DNA from: Ruegeria sp. Ofav3-42
GTDB lineage: Bacteria > Pseudomonadota > Alphaproteobacteria > Rhodobacterales > Rhodobacteraceae
Length of the DNA: 64,000 nt
Direction: 5' to 3'
Assembly: GCF_022347725.1 (NCBI RefSeq)
Contig: NZ_JAKRGB010000001.1
Coordinates: forward strand, 124,001-188,000
Shown: piece by piece, positions 49,251 through 57,098 of the stretch
Layout of the letters: each line of letters opens with the position of its first letter
Position numbering within the stretch: the first letter of the stretch is position 1
The notes under the pieces: model-generated
Seen by the model: the letters and a program-made list of their open reading frames with translations, nothing else
Told to the model about the DNA's origin: nothing
Database searches by the model: none
Position numbers and translations under genes: made by a program

Positions 49251-49289
49251 AGATCGGCAAAGAAAAAACACTATCCTCGCGGAGGCGTG

Positions 49290-49706
49290 ATGAGCGGATT
49301 TGACGAAAGAGAAGCGGCCTGGATTGCGCTGAACCAAACGCGCACCCGGATCTTTTCCCGGGCCGAGCGTGCGTTGGTCGCAGCCGGATTTCCAAGACTG
49401 CATTGGTACGATGTGCTGTGGGAGCTTGAGAGAGCGCCAGACGGCCTAAGACCCAAGCAGTTAGAGCAGCAATTGCTGTTCGACCAATCCAGCTTTTCGC
49501 GTCAGGTCGCGAGAATGGCAGAGGACGGTTTGCTGACGCGTCACGCGGCAACAGGCGATGCGCGGGGGAAGATCCTGCGTATCACCGACAAGGGCCGCGC
49601 TCTGAGGCTGCAGATGTGGGACATTTACCGCGTGCACATTGATGAGGGCATCGCCGAGGCGCAGAAAACCGGTGCATTCGCCGCGTTGAAACGGCTTGAC
49701 GATTAA
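49290..49706 (+). CDS. MarR-family transcriptional regulator
   Basis: A 138-residue winged-helix regulator. The wHTH core is RLHWYDVLWELERAPDGLRPKQLEQQL with FDQSSFSRQVARMAEDGL as recognition helix region and LLTRHAATGDARGKILRITDKG as the wing. The start at 49290 follows GGAGGCGTG. It is divergent from yceI and likely represses that gene and itself; the ligand is unknown. Confidence 0.9.
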   Translation: MSGFDEREAAWIALNQTRTRIFSRAERALVAAGFPRLHWYDVLWELERAPDGLRPKQLEQQLLFDQSSFSRQVARMAEDGLLTRHAATGDARGKILRITDKGRALRLQMWDIYRVHIDEGIAEAQKTGAFAALKRLDD

Positions 49707-50920
49707 GCGGTCCGGGGACGCATCGTCAGCCACAGCAGCGCGCCACCAGCCAAGGTGAGCAGCGGTACCATTGCGACATTCACCGCGGTCCAACCTTCAA
49801 TCGCCGAGCCACCCGAACAGTTCATCAATCCGCCCGAGGCCAGCGAGGCAAAGGTCACGCCGCCAAACACCAACAAGTCGTTCAGGCCCTGCATCCGTCC
49901 GCGCTCGCTCACGTCATGCGATTCAGCCAGCATCGTGGTGGCGCCGATAAAGCCAAAGTTCCAACCGATCCCGAGCAGGATCAGCGCGACAAAGAAGTTG
50001 CCCAGTTCAACCCCTTGCAAGGCAACGGCTCCGGCGGCGGCGAGAATGAACAGGCCCACAGCCACGATCCGATCGACGCCAAACCGCGCGATCAGTTGGC
50101 CGGTGAAAAAGCTGGGGATGTACATGGCCAGAACGTGGCTGGTGACGACATCTGCCGCATCATTGGCGCTGAACCCGCAACCCACAACCGCCAGCGGCGT
50201 TGAGGTCATAACAAGGTTCATCAGCGCGTAAGATACCATCGCACAAATGATTGCGACTGCGATGCGGGGCGTCTTGAGCAACTCGATCCGCGACCGACCT
50301 TTAGGCGCGTCAGCCGCAGGTTTGGGCGGAGTCGGGATATCGAGGAAAAAGAACAGGGCCGAGCCAATGACGTTCACTGCGATGACGGCGATATAGGTGC
50401 CGAGGAACGGAATGACATAGGCGGTCGAAGTCAGCTTGACGATTTGCGGGCCAATAATGGCCGCCGCCAGACCTCCGGCCATGACATAGGAAATTGCCTT
50501 TGGGCGGAATTCGTCCGATGCCGTGTCGGCGGCTGCAAATCGGTAGAAACCGTGCGCGCTCATGTAGATGCCAGTTAACAGGCTGCCCAATAGAAACACG
50601 GGGAACGATCCCAGAAAGAGGCCGTATGCTCCGACCAGACCACCGCAGGCTCCCGCTGTTGCGCCGACCAGAAACCCGGCTCGGCGTCCCCAGCGTTGCA
50701 TGATTGCAGAGATGGGTGTTGCGGCGAGCATGGACCCAAGAACAATCAGAGAAATTGGCAACGTCGCAAGGCATGCATTTGTTGCCAGCGACTGACCGGC
50801 CAGCCCTCCGACGATGAAAATCATCGGCATCTGCGCGCCAAGCAACGCCTGTGCGGCGACCAGAACTGCGACGTTGCGCTTGGCCTGGCTGTTGTCCGGG
50901 GTGATGGATGTCATCGTCAT
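49703..50920 (-). CDS. Major facilitator superfamily transporter
   Basis: A 405-residue protein with about 12 membrane segments, beginning VLVAAQALLGAQMPMIFIVGG. It shows the MFS loop motif RWGRRAGFLVGA after segment 2 and KGRSRIELLK in the central loop. The UMF-like class fits. Substrate is not predictable. The start at 50920 (MTMTSITPDNSQ) was taken over the longer frame; ATG 50914 is an alternative. Its stop overlaps the marR stop region by 4 bp. Confidence 0.87.
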   Translation of the reverse strand: MTMTSITPDNSQAKRNVAVLVAAQALLGAQMPMIFIVGGLAGQSLATNACLATLPISLIVLGSMLAATPISAIMQRWGRRAGFLVGATAGACGGLVGAYGLFLGSFPVFLLGSLLTGIYMSAHGFYRFAAADTASDEFRPKAISYVMAGGLAAAIIGPQIVKLTSTAYVIPFLGTYIAVIAVNVIGSALFFFLDIPTPPKPAADAPKGRSRIELLKTPRIAVAIICAMVSYALMNLVMTSTPLAVVGCGFSANDAADVVTSHVLAMYIPSFFTGQLIARFGVDRIVAVGLFILAAAGAVALQGVELGNFFVALILLGIGWNFGFIGATTMLAESHDVSERGRMQGLNDLLVFGGVTFASLASGGLMNCSGGSAIEGWTAVNVAMVPLLTLAGGALLWLTMRPRTA

Positions 50921-51017
50921 GGGCACATGCGTATCGGCGAAAACGATTGCGCACAAGCGGGTTGCATCTGCGGCAAAGCAGCCTAACGTGCATCCGAAAC
51001 CCGAGGCCGGAGGGCAC

Positions 51018-51650
51018 ATGTCCGTAGGACGGATCATCGAAACATCCGACTGTGTCGAGGAAGGGGCGGAATGGCTGGCCGACAGCTGTCCGCGTATGGC
51101 CTATGCGATGGAGCAGACCGGACCGTTACCCTTGCGCCGTCGTCCCGACGGGTTCGCTCAGTTGCTTAGCGCAATCGTCAGCCAACAGGTCAGCGTCGCC
51201 TCGGCCAACGCAATCTGGAAACGGCTGCAAGATGCGAAACTGACCGGCCCGCGCAAGATCATGTGGGCCACGGATGATGACCTGCGCGCGGTTGGGCTTA
51301 GCCGTCAGAAGATCAGATACGCGCGCGCGCTGGCCGAGGCACGTATTGATTACAAAGCCTTACGAGACGCTTCTAATGAAGAAGTTGTGTCTATCCTGAC
51401 CGAAGTACCCGGTATCGGTGTCTGGACTGCCGAGATCTACGCCATGTTTTCGCTCGGCCGCGCCGACGTGATCGCACCCGGCGATCTGGCTCTGCAAGAG
51501 GCCGCACGCATCCTCTACGATTTGCCCGAAAGGCCGACCGACAAACAGTTGCGCCAAATGGCCGTGGCATGGTCGCCTTGGCGTTCAGTTGCAGCGCGGG
51601 TTTTGTGGGCCTATTACCGGGTTGCAAAAGAACGAGAAGGGATCAGATGA
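51018..51650 (+). CDS. DNA-3-methyladenine glycosylase II (AlkA-type)
   Basis: A 210-residue HhH-GPD base-excision enzyme. The helix-hairpin-helix with catalytic Asp is VPGIGVWTAEIYAMF followed by RADVIAPGDLALQ. QLLSAIVSQQVSVASANAIW is the usual N-terminal helix. It removes alkylated bases from DNA. The start at 51018 overlaps no gene but lies near the divergent MFS gene. Its stop overlaps the next ATG (ATGA). Confidence 0.92.
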   Translation: MSVGRIIETSDCVEEGAEWLADSCPRMAYAMEQTGPLPLRRRPDGFAQLLSAIVSQQVSVASANAIWKRLQDAKLTGPRKIMWATDDDLRAVGLSRQKIRYARALAEARIDYKALRDASNEEVVSILTEVPGIGVWTAEIYAMFSLGRADVIAPGDLALQEAARILYDLPERPTDKQLRQMAVAWSPWRSVAARVLWAYYRVAKEREGIR

Positions 51651-52312
51651 CACGGGTTTTGAATGCGCTCCGAAAAGAGCCGGTTTCGGGCGACACGCGC
51701 TCGGTCGTGGTGTTCGTGCATGGATATGGCGCTAACGGGGCTGACTTGCTGGGTCTGGCTGATCCGTTGGGCGAGCATCTGCCCGATACATTGTTCGTGG
51801 CGCCGGATGCCCCGGAACAAATCCCCGGTATGCCCAATGGGTTCCAGTGGTTTCCGATCCCGTGGATCGATGGCTCTTCCGAGGAAGAAGCGCGTCGTGG
51901 CATGGAAATGGCGGTCGAGGATTTCAACGCTTTTCTCGATGCCCTGATGGTGGACGAAGATGTGCTGCCCGAGCAGGTGGTTCTGTTCGGCTTTAGCCAG
52001 GGCACAATGATGAGCCTGCACGTCGCCCCGCGCCGTGAAGATCCGGTGGCCGGGATCGTCGCATTCTCAGGCCGGTTGCTGGAGCCGGATCTGTTGCCGG
52101 ATGAAACCGTAAGCCGGATGCCTGTTTTGCTGGTGCATGGTGACGCCGATGACGTGGTTCCGCCGCAGTCGCTGCCTGAAGCGGCCGAAGCGCTGCAGGC
52201 GGCGGGTTTCAAAGAAGTTTATGCGCATGTGATGAAGGGCACTGGTCATGGGATTGCTCCGGACGGGCTTAGCGTGGCGCTGGCTTTCATGCGCGACAAG
52301 CTGAGCCTGTAG
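51647..52312 (+). CDS. Alpha/beta hydrolase, YpfH/carboxylesterase type
   Basis: A 221-residue serine hydrolase. VVFVHGYGANGADLLGL is the oxyanion region, GFSQGTMMSLH the nucleophile elbow (Ser in GFSQG), VLLVHGDADDVVPPQ the acid and GTGHGIAPDGL the histidine. Coupled to alkA by a 4-bp overlap. Substrate unknown, probably short-chain esters. Confidence 0.9.
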   Translation: MTRVLNALRKEPVSGDTRSVVVFVHGYGANGADLLGLADPLGEHLPDTLFVAPDAPEQIPGMPNGFQWFPIPWIDGSSEEEARRGMEMAVEDFNAFLDALMVDEDVLPEQVVLFGFSQGTMMSLHVAPRREDPVAGIVAFSGRLLEPDLLPDETVSRMPVLLVHGDADDVVPPQSLPEAAEALQAAGFKEVYAHVMKGTGHGIAPDGLSVALAFMRDKLSL

Positions 52313-52314
52313 CG

Positions 52315-52818
52315 ATGATCGCGGTCCGCCCCATGATGCAAGAGGATGTGGCATCTGCGTGTCGCATTCTCAACGAGATCATTGCGATTGGTGGCACGAC
52401 CGCGTTTGAATCTCCGTTCTCTGAAACGCAGTTTGCTGCGGTTTATCTGACCGGAGACGACAAGATCTGTTGCCACGTCGCGCTGGATGAACAGGGTGAA
52501 GTGGCCGGTTTCCAATGGCTGGGCGTCAATGACGAACTTCCGGTTGATTGCGTGGATATCGCGACCTTCACCCGGCGCGAGCCTGTGCTGAAAGGGGCAG
52601 GGCGCGCCTTGTTTGCTGAAACTTCGACCCATGCTGCGGCGCTTGGGTTCAACGCGATCAACGCAACCGTCCGGGCCGACAATCGGCTGGGGCTCAGCTA
52701 CTATGACAAGATGGGGTTTCGGGATTATTCGGTCGCGTATGGTGTTGCCCTGCAGGACGGTACGCCGGTTGACAGAATCTCGAAGCGATTTGAGCTGACG
52801 AGAGGGGTGGCATGCTGA
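52315..52818 (+). CDS. GNAT-family N-acetyltransferase
   Basis: A 167-residue acetyltransferase. The start sits 2 bp after the preceding stop. The acetyl-CoA binding motif A is LKGAGRALFAETSTHAAALGF, and NATVRADNRLGLSYYDKMGF is the usual C-terminal motif. Its stop overlaps the next start by 7 bp. Substrate unknown. Confidence 0.9.
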   Translation: MIAVRPMMQEDVASACRILNEIIAIGGTTAFESPFSETQFAAVYLTGDDKICCHVALDEQGEVAGFQWLGVNDELPVDCVDIATFTRREPVLKGAGRALFAETSTHAAALGFNAINATVRADNRLGLSYYDKMGFRDYSVAYGVALQDGTPVDRISKRFELTRGVAC

Positions 52819-53114
52819 TTGTTACAGGAACAGTCGAGGTTTCACCGGATGGTGTGGAAAAAGCCGCGGCAGCGGCGCAGCGTATGGTGGCGGCAACCGT
52901 CAAAGAACCCGGCTGCATCGTCTACGAATTCAGTCAGATTCTTGGATATGCCAACCGGTTTCGCGTCTATGAAGAGTGGCAGGATCAGGCCGCGCTCGAA
53001 TCGCATTTTTCGGCCCCTCACATGGCAGAGTTTCAGGCTATGCTGGGCGAGGTCGGAGTTGTTTCCAGCGACATCTACCGCGTCGTTGGTGGAGAGAAAC
53101 AGCCGTTGCGCTAA
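52812..53114 (+). CDS. Antibiotic biosynthesis monooxygenase-like (YgiN-type) protein
   Basis: A 100-residue ferredoxin-like-fold protein. ABM pattern: EPGCIVYEFSQI then RVYEEWQDQAALESHFSAPHMAEF. Such proteins are often quinol or small-molecule oxygenases acting as dimers; substrate unknown. The start overlaps the preceding gene by 7 bp, so they are cotranscribed with the alkA cluster. Confidence 0.88.
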   Translation: MLIVTGTVEVSPDGVEKAAAAAQRMVAATVKEPGCIVYEFSQILGYANRFRVYEEWQDQAALESHFSAPHMAEFQAMLGEVGVVSSDIYRVVGGEKQPLR

Positions 53115-53118
53115 GGGA

Positions 53119-53544
53119 TCAGGTCCACAGGTGACCTTCTGCAAATTCGACTGAGTTGCCCGCCGGGTCTCGGATATATAGCGATCGCGCTCCGTTCGGC
53201 CAATCAAACTCGGCATCCACGGGGATGTTCCATTCCAGCAGATGCTTGCGCATTTCGTCGATCTGTTCGCGCGACAGCGTCATGCAGACATGTCCGGGCC
53301 CGCGCGCGCCATGCGGCGGTACAGGCAGATCGGGGTTGCCCGGAAGTTTTTCCGTCTCATCCGCGTTGAACAACAACAGTACCGAACCGCCAACCCGAAA
53401 AAACACATGCCGGTTGGCGACGCGTTGAATTTGCTCCAACGCCAGGATTTCCCCATAGAATCGTTCGGCTGCGTCCAGATCGTCGACATAGAGCGCGGCT
53501 TCAAGGATGCCCTCAGGGGGCGGTGTGTTTCGGGTGACTTTCAT
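53119..53544 (-). CDS. VOC-family protein (glyoxalase/dioxygenase fold)
   Basis: A 141-residue vicinal-oxygen-chelate protein. Marks: EAALYVDDLDAAERFYGEIL, RHVFFRVGGSVLLLFNADET, GHVCMTLS and SLYIRDPAGNSVEF, where His/Glu residues would bind the metal. Convergent with the ABM gene. Substrate unknown. Confidence 0.88.
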   Translation of the reverse strand: MKVTRNTPPPEGILEAALYVDDLDAAERFYGEILALEQIQRVANRHVFFRVGGSVLLLFNADETEKLPGNPDLPVPPHGARGPGHVCMTLSREQIDEMRKHLLEWNIPVDAEFDWPNGARSLYIRDPAGNSVEFAEGHLWT

Positions 53545-53575
53545 GCCCTAAGCCTATCACGAAAGGGCGTTTTCG

Positions 53576-54181
53576 TCACCTGCGCGGCCGGCGGTCCCGT
53601 TTGCGCTGAGGCGGCGCGGTCAGTGCAGGTGCCGGCAGACTGTCCCATTGGCCGGGTTCCAACCCCTCCAGCGTCCAGTCTCCGATGCGCGCCCGGATCA
53701 GGCGCAGGGTCGGATGGCCGACAGCGGCTGTCATGCGCCGAACCTGCCGGTTTCGACCTTCGCGCAGCGTCAATTCGATCCAGCAATCCGGAATGGTCTG
53801 GCGGACACGGATCGGAGGATTGCGCGGCCACAGCCCTTCGGGCTCATCCATCATGCGGGCTTTGGCGGGGCGAGTCGGCCCGTCCTTCAGGTCGACCCCA
53901 TCACGCAACGCTTTCAAGGCGGCCGCATCCGGCACACCTTCGACCTGAACCCAATACGTTTTGGACATCTTGTGCTTGGGGTCCGATATCTGCGCTTGCA
54001 GCTTGCCATTGTCGGTCAGCAGCATCAGGCCCTCGCTATCACGATCCAGCCGCCCGGCCGGGTAAACACCGGGCAGGTTGATGAAATCCGACAGCGTACT
54101 GCGCGGAGACTCCGGGTTTGCGCGGTCCGTGAACTGCGGCAACACGTCGAAAGGTTTGTTGAATCGGATGAACCAGCTCAT
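53576..54181 (-). CDS. Pseudouridine synthase (RsuA/RluE-type)
   Basis: A 201-residue rRNA pseudouridine synthase without the S4 domain. The catalytic Asp is in [28 protein letters not shown] and [12 protein letters not shown] are the other family motifs. The start at 54181 ([12 protein letters not shown]) was chosen because the family begins there. The RluE group modifies 23S rRNA; exact site uncertain. Confidence 0.92.
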   Translation of the reverse strand: MSWFIRFNKPFDVLPQFTDRANPESPRSTLSDFINLPGVYPAGRLDRDSEGLMLLTDNGKLQAQISDPKHKMSKTYWVQVEGVPDAAALKALRDGVDLKDGPTRPAKARMMDEPEGLWPRNPPIRVRQTIPDCWIELTLREGRNRQVRRMTAAVGHPTLRLIRARIGDWTLEGLEPGQWDSLPAPALTAPPQRKRDRRPRR

Positions 54182-54394
54182 GATCTCGCCATAGCCTGCC
54201 GGGCACAGCGAACGCAACCTGTGGATAACTGTCACGATGTTGTTACGGATTCGGCTTAACCAATCCCCGAGATATTGTGGAAACTCAGGGCTTGTCAGAG
54301 TTTTAACACGATATATAGTTAAGTTAAGGCCGGGGCGGGTGTTCCCCGCTCTGATGTCAAAAACGGGCAGAGCAGAGCGAGGAGCGATTCCGAT

Positions 54395-54982
54395 ATGGAT
54401 GGAGACTTCAGAACCGAATTTGTCAGGGAACCGGGTGCCCTAAAGCACCATCCGGCATTGGTTTTGAACGCCGATTATCGCCCCTTGTCTTATTACCCAC
54501 TGTCCCTGTGGCCCTGGCAAGAAGCGATAAAGGCGGCCTGGCTGGACAGGGTGGACATCGTGGCCGAATACGACGAAGTCGTCCGAAGCCCGAGTACCGA
54601 GATACGAATACCGTCGGTCGTTGTACTCAAAGACTATGTAAAACCCAGAAAGCGCGTGGCCTTCACGCGCTTTAATTTATTTTTGAGGGATGAATTTTGC
54701 TGCCAATACTGCGGCAGTCGCGGTGACCTGACCTTTGACCATGTCGTACCCCGTGCTGCGGGCGGTGTCACAAGCTGGCAAAACGTAGTGGCGGCCTGCA
54801 GCCCCTGCAACCTGAAGAAGGGTTCGAAATCGCTGCGCCAGGCGGGTATGACGCTGCGCAAGCCTCCGCGCCAGCCCGATGCCGAGGCTCTGCGGAATAT
54901 CGGCCGCAAATTCCCGCCGAACCACCTGCACGACAGTTGGATCGACTTTCTGTATTGGGATGCAGAACTGGACGAGATGTAA
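54395..54982 (+). CDS. HNH endonuclease-domain protein
   Basis: A 195-residue protein with a C-terminal HNH domain: [22 protein letters not shown] followed by [18 protein letters not shown], with two CxxC zinc-binding pairs. The N-terminal part ([20 protein letters not shown]) is that of the widespread HNH proteins related to McrA-type nucleases. Role unclear; possibly DNA repair. Upstream 213 bp contains AT-rich sequence near 54310. Confidence 0.9.
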   Translation: MDGDFRTEFVREPGALKHHPALVLNADYRPLSYYPLSLWPWQEAIKAAWLDRVDIVAEYDEVVRSPSTEIRIPSVVVLKDYVKPRKRVAFTRFNLFLRDEFCCQYCGSRGDLTFDHVVPRAAGGVTSWQNVVAACSPCNLKKGSKSLRQAGMTLRKPPRQPDAEALRNIGRKFPPNHLHDSWIDFLYWDAELDEM

Positions 54983-54985
54983 CGT

Positions 54986-55450
54986 TTACTTTGCGCGGAA
55001 CGCAGCCAGCCAGATCAGGACCAGACCAGCTGAAAGCAGAGCGTTCCACCCGGCCATAGACAGGCCGAACATTTCCCACGGTATGTCATCGCAGCGCACC
55101 AGTGGCGCGGACATGATCTGATCCATCAACTCTTGTGTCGACAATCCGCCAATATCGCCAGAGCTGCAGCTGGTTGGGCCTTCCCACCATTTCTGCTCGA
55201 CGCCTGCGTGAAACACACCGATGCCCGCTGTTGTCATTGCCGCAGCAGCACCCAGCAGGGGCAACAGCCGAACGCCGGGGAAGGCAAACGCCAACACGCC
55301 GATCACGACAGCCGCGCCATGCGGATAGCGTTGCCAGATGCACATTTTGCACGGGGCCATTCCGCCCAGATATTGGAATCCCCATGCGCCAAGTAACAGT
55401 GCCGCAGACCCGCCAGCGGCAATCAGGATCAGAAAGTTTCTACGCGTCAT
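54986..55450 (-). CDS. dsbB: Disulfide bond formation protein DsbB
   Basis: A 154-residue four-helix inner-membrane protein that reoxidises DsbA with quinone. The first cysteine pair is in APCKMCIWQRYPH, and the second region holds CSSGDIGG plus LVRCDDIPWE. The signal/first helix is LILIAAGGSAALLLGAW. Its stop is 3 bp from the HNH gene stop; its start overlaps the YqaA-like stop by 4 bp. Confidence 0.92.
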   Translation of the reverse strand: MTRRNFLILIAAGGSAALLLGAWGFQYLGGMAPCKMCIWQRYPHGAAVVIGVLAFAFPGVRLLPLLGAAAAMTTAGIGVFHAGVEQKWWEGPTSCSSGDIGGLSTQELMDQIMSAPLVRCDDIPWEMFGLSMAGWNALLSAGLVLIWLAAFRAK

Positions 55451-56025
55451 AGGTATCTCACAACAAGGAAACCGCCGAACAGCAGGATGATGAACAGAGT
55501 GAACATAAGGCCCAGACGTTTCTCGATGAAGTTACGAATGGGCTCGCCAAAGCCCCAGAGCAGTCCGGCAACGACAAAGAACCTGAGTGCGCGCGCCAGA
55601 ATCGACGTGGCAATGAACGTTCCCAAGGGCATTCCGGTCCAGCCGGACATGATGGTGATCACCTTGTACGGGAAGGGGGTTACGCCCGCGCCCAACACGG
55701 CCCAGAAGCCGAAGTCATTGAACTTGGTGTTGAACTCTTCCATGGCGTGCGCTTTGCCCATGGATTCAAGGATGGGCTGGCCGATACTCTCATAGAAGAA
55801 TGCACCGATCGCATAACCCAGCATCCCCCCCAATACCGAGGCAACCAGCGCCACGGTGGCGATCAGCCAGGCGCGCGAGGGGCGCGCAAGGATCATGGGA
55901 ATCATCAGGACATCCGGCGGAATCGGAAAGAACGAGCTTTCGATGAATGCCACGATAGCCAGCGCCCACAGGGCATGCGGATGTTCGGCCAGACGGATGG
56001 TCCAGTCATAGAGCGATCGCAACAT
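55447..56025 (-). CDS. YqaA/DedA-family membrane protein
   Basis: A 192-residue inner-membrane protein with several helices. The family marks are FIESSFFPIPPDVLMIPMILA and GAGVTPFPYKVITIMSGW. DedA/YqaA proteins act in lipid flipping or membrane maintenance. The start at 56025 was chosen as the ATG matching MLRSLYDWTIRLAEHP. It overlaps dsbB by 4 bp, forming a two-gene unit. Confidence 0.9.
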   Translation of the reverse strand: MLRSLYDWTIRLAEHPHALWALAIVAFIESSFFPIPPDVLMIPMILARPSRAWLIATVALVASVLGGMLGYAIGAFFYESIGQPILESMGKAHAMEEFNTKFNDFGFWAVLGAGVTPFPYKVITIMSGWTGMPLGTFIATSILARALRFFVVAGLLWGFGEPIRNFIEKRLGLMFTLFIILLFGGFLVVRYL

Positions 56026-56171
56026 AAGGTGCCAAAATCCCGTTCTCGTGTCGGGCAAGCCAAACCACGCGTCTGAGGGGGCGTCAACCGTGCCCGGGGA
56101 AAACAAACTGAATATCGGTTGTTTTTTGCCTCTGGACCTTCCCGGTCATGAACGCTAATCCAGTGTTCGTG

Positions 56172-56257
56172 GCCCAAGTGGCGGAATGGTAGACGCAGGG
56201 GATTCAAAATCCCCCGGTAGTGATACCGTGCCGGTTCGAGTCCGGCCTTGGGTACCA
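56172..56257 (+). tRNA. tRNA-Leu (CAA)
   Basis: An 86-nt class II cloverleaf with encoded CCA. Acceptor GCCCAAG, anticodon loop TTCAAAA (anticodon CAA), long variable arm GGTAGTGATACC, T loop TTCGAGT. A terminator follows. The 3' part recurs in a shortened, diverged form at about 56886-56938. Confidence 0.97.
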
Positions 56258-56261
56258 AAGT

Positions 56262-56299
56262 AAAAACAGAGGGTTAGGGGAACCTGCTCTCTGTTTTTT
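56262..56299 (+). terminator. Terminator of tRNA-Leu
   Basis: Stem ACAGAG / CTCTGT around a 17-nt loop, followed by six T (CTGTTTTTTC), five bases after the tRNA CCA. Confidence 0.75.
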
Positions 56300-56345
56300 C
56301 TTTCCGGGTTTTTCGTTTACTCACACACCTTACTCACACATTCTT

Positions 56346-56360
56346 GTTCAGGTCTTGTTC
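56346..56360 (+). promoter_or_regulatory. Candidate SOS box in the decayed region
   Basis: GTTC AGGTCTT GTTC fits GTTC-N7-GTTC exactly, like the operator before lexA. It may be a relic of a prophage-type promoter; no intact gene is next to it. Confidence 0.5.
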
Positions 56361-56533
56361 TGTTCTCGTGTCAGATTCGACGCGTCTGCGCGGCCTTTGA
56401 CAGACGCCGGCGATCCGCCTTGCGGCGATAGTACGCAACCATTTCCCGCCGCCGCATCCACTTGAAGATACCCTCGTTATCCCCAGAAAACATACAATTT
56501 GGCTCGTACCCGAGAACGGTGGATAACAAATGC

Positions 56534-56668
56534 ATGGTGAATTATTCGCCTAACCTCTTCGAAGTAGTAACCTTAATTGGTTCGTTGGCTTCGATTGCAG
56601 GACTGGTCATCACACTGCGAAAAGCTGCTAACAAGCAACAGTACGATGACCCGAACCGTGCCATGTAA
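56534..56668 (+). CDS. Possible 44-residue single-helix peptide
   Basis: Plus-strand frame starting MVNYSPNLFEVVTLIGSLAS with one hydrophobic helix and ending AANKQQYDDPNRAM. No clear ribosome site and no known family. It may be a remnant gene. Confidence 0.25.
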   Translation: MVNYSPNLFEVVTLIGSLASIAGLVITLRKAANKQQYDDPNRAM

Positions 56669-56885
56669 CGGTACAGGAATCTATCCAGCAGACGGGCACT
56701 GGCAACGGTGTCCGTCATGATCTTTCCTAACTTAGTTGATAAAGCGTCGGCAAGAATTATGAGGTTAGGTTTTTCCTGCGTGCTATCTGCGTAGTACCCT
56801 TACTCACATGTTCGCCATAGATTTCGCCATGATTCTGTGAATAGAAACAGCGAACGTGCTGAAATAGTTGAAAGTCGACGTATTT

Positions 56886-56938
56886 TTAGACCCCCCGATG
56901 GTAACATCGTGAGAGTTCGAGTCTTTCCTTGGGCACCA
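56886..56938 (+). other. 3' tRNA-Leu fragment (attachment-site-like remnant)
   Basis: Variable arm CGATGGTAACATCG, T arm GAGAG/CTTTC with loop TTCGAGT, then CCTTGGGCACCA, that is the right half of a tRNA-Leu without its 5' half. The stems differ from the intact gene at 56172 in a paired manner, so it is a related but distinct tRNA 3' end of the kind an integrated element restores. Confidence 0.75.
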
Positions 56939-57002
56939 CACCGCATTTGAAAACCCAAAAATACTGCCGCTGAACGTATAAGTGCACCGCGGGTTTACGT
57001 GT

Positions 57003-57098
57003 TTAGTGCCGGCCGCTTCGCAAGATCAGCCAGGCCAGGAATCCTATATAGGTAAACACGCTCAGGTTCAGTGCCGTGTCGATCAATTGGCCGCTCAT
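57003..57098 (-). CDS. 31-residue membrane peptide coupled to BCCT transporter
   Basis: A 31-codon frame, MSGQLIDTALNLSVFTYIGF and on to RSGRH, one hydrophobic helix with a basic end. Its ATG overlaps the BCCT stop codon (ATGA), on the same strand, which points to translational coupling. No named family is known to me; such tiny proteins often associate with the adjacent transporter. Too short for standard gene calling. Confidence 0.6.
   Translation of the reverse strand: MSGQLIDTALNLSVFTYIGFLAWLILRSGRH

Larger units (their letters stand above)
56300..56885. other. Decayed DNA between tRNA-Leu and its 3' fragment
   Basis: About 590 bp with no supported gene. It is AT-richer than the surroundings, contains the motif TTACTCACA more than once, a candidate SOS box, and a minus-strand short frame (MRRREMVAYYRRKADRRRL, ending near 56389). 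A plus-strand frame 56534-56668 encodes a 44-residue peptide with one hydrophobic helix. Probable remains of an integrated element. Confidence 0.6.
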
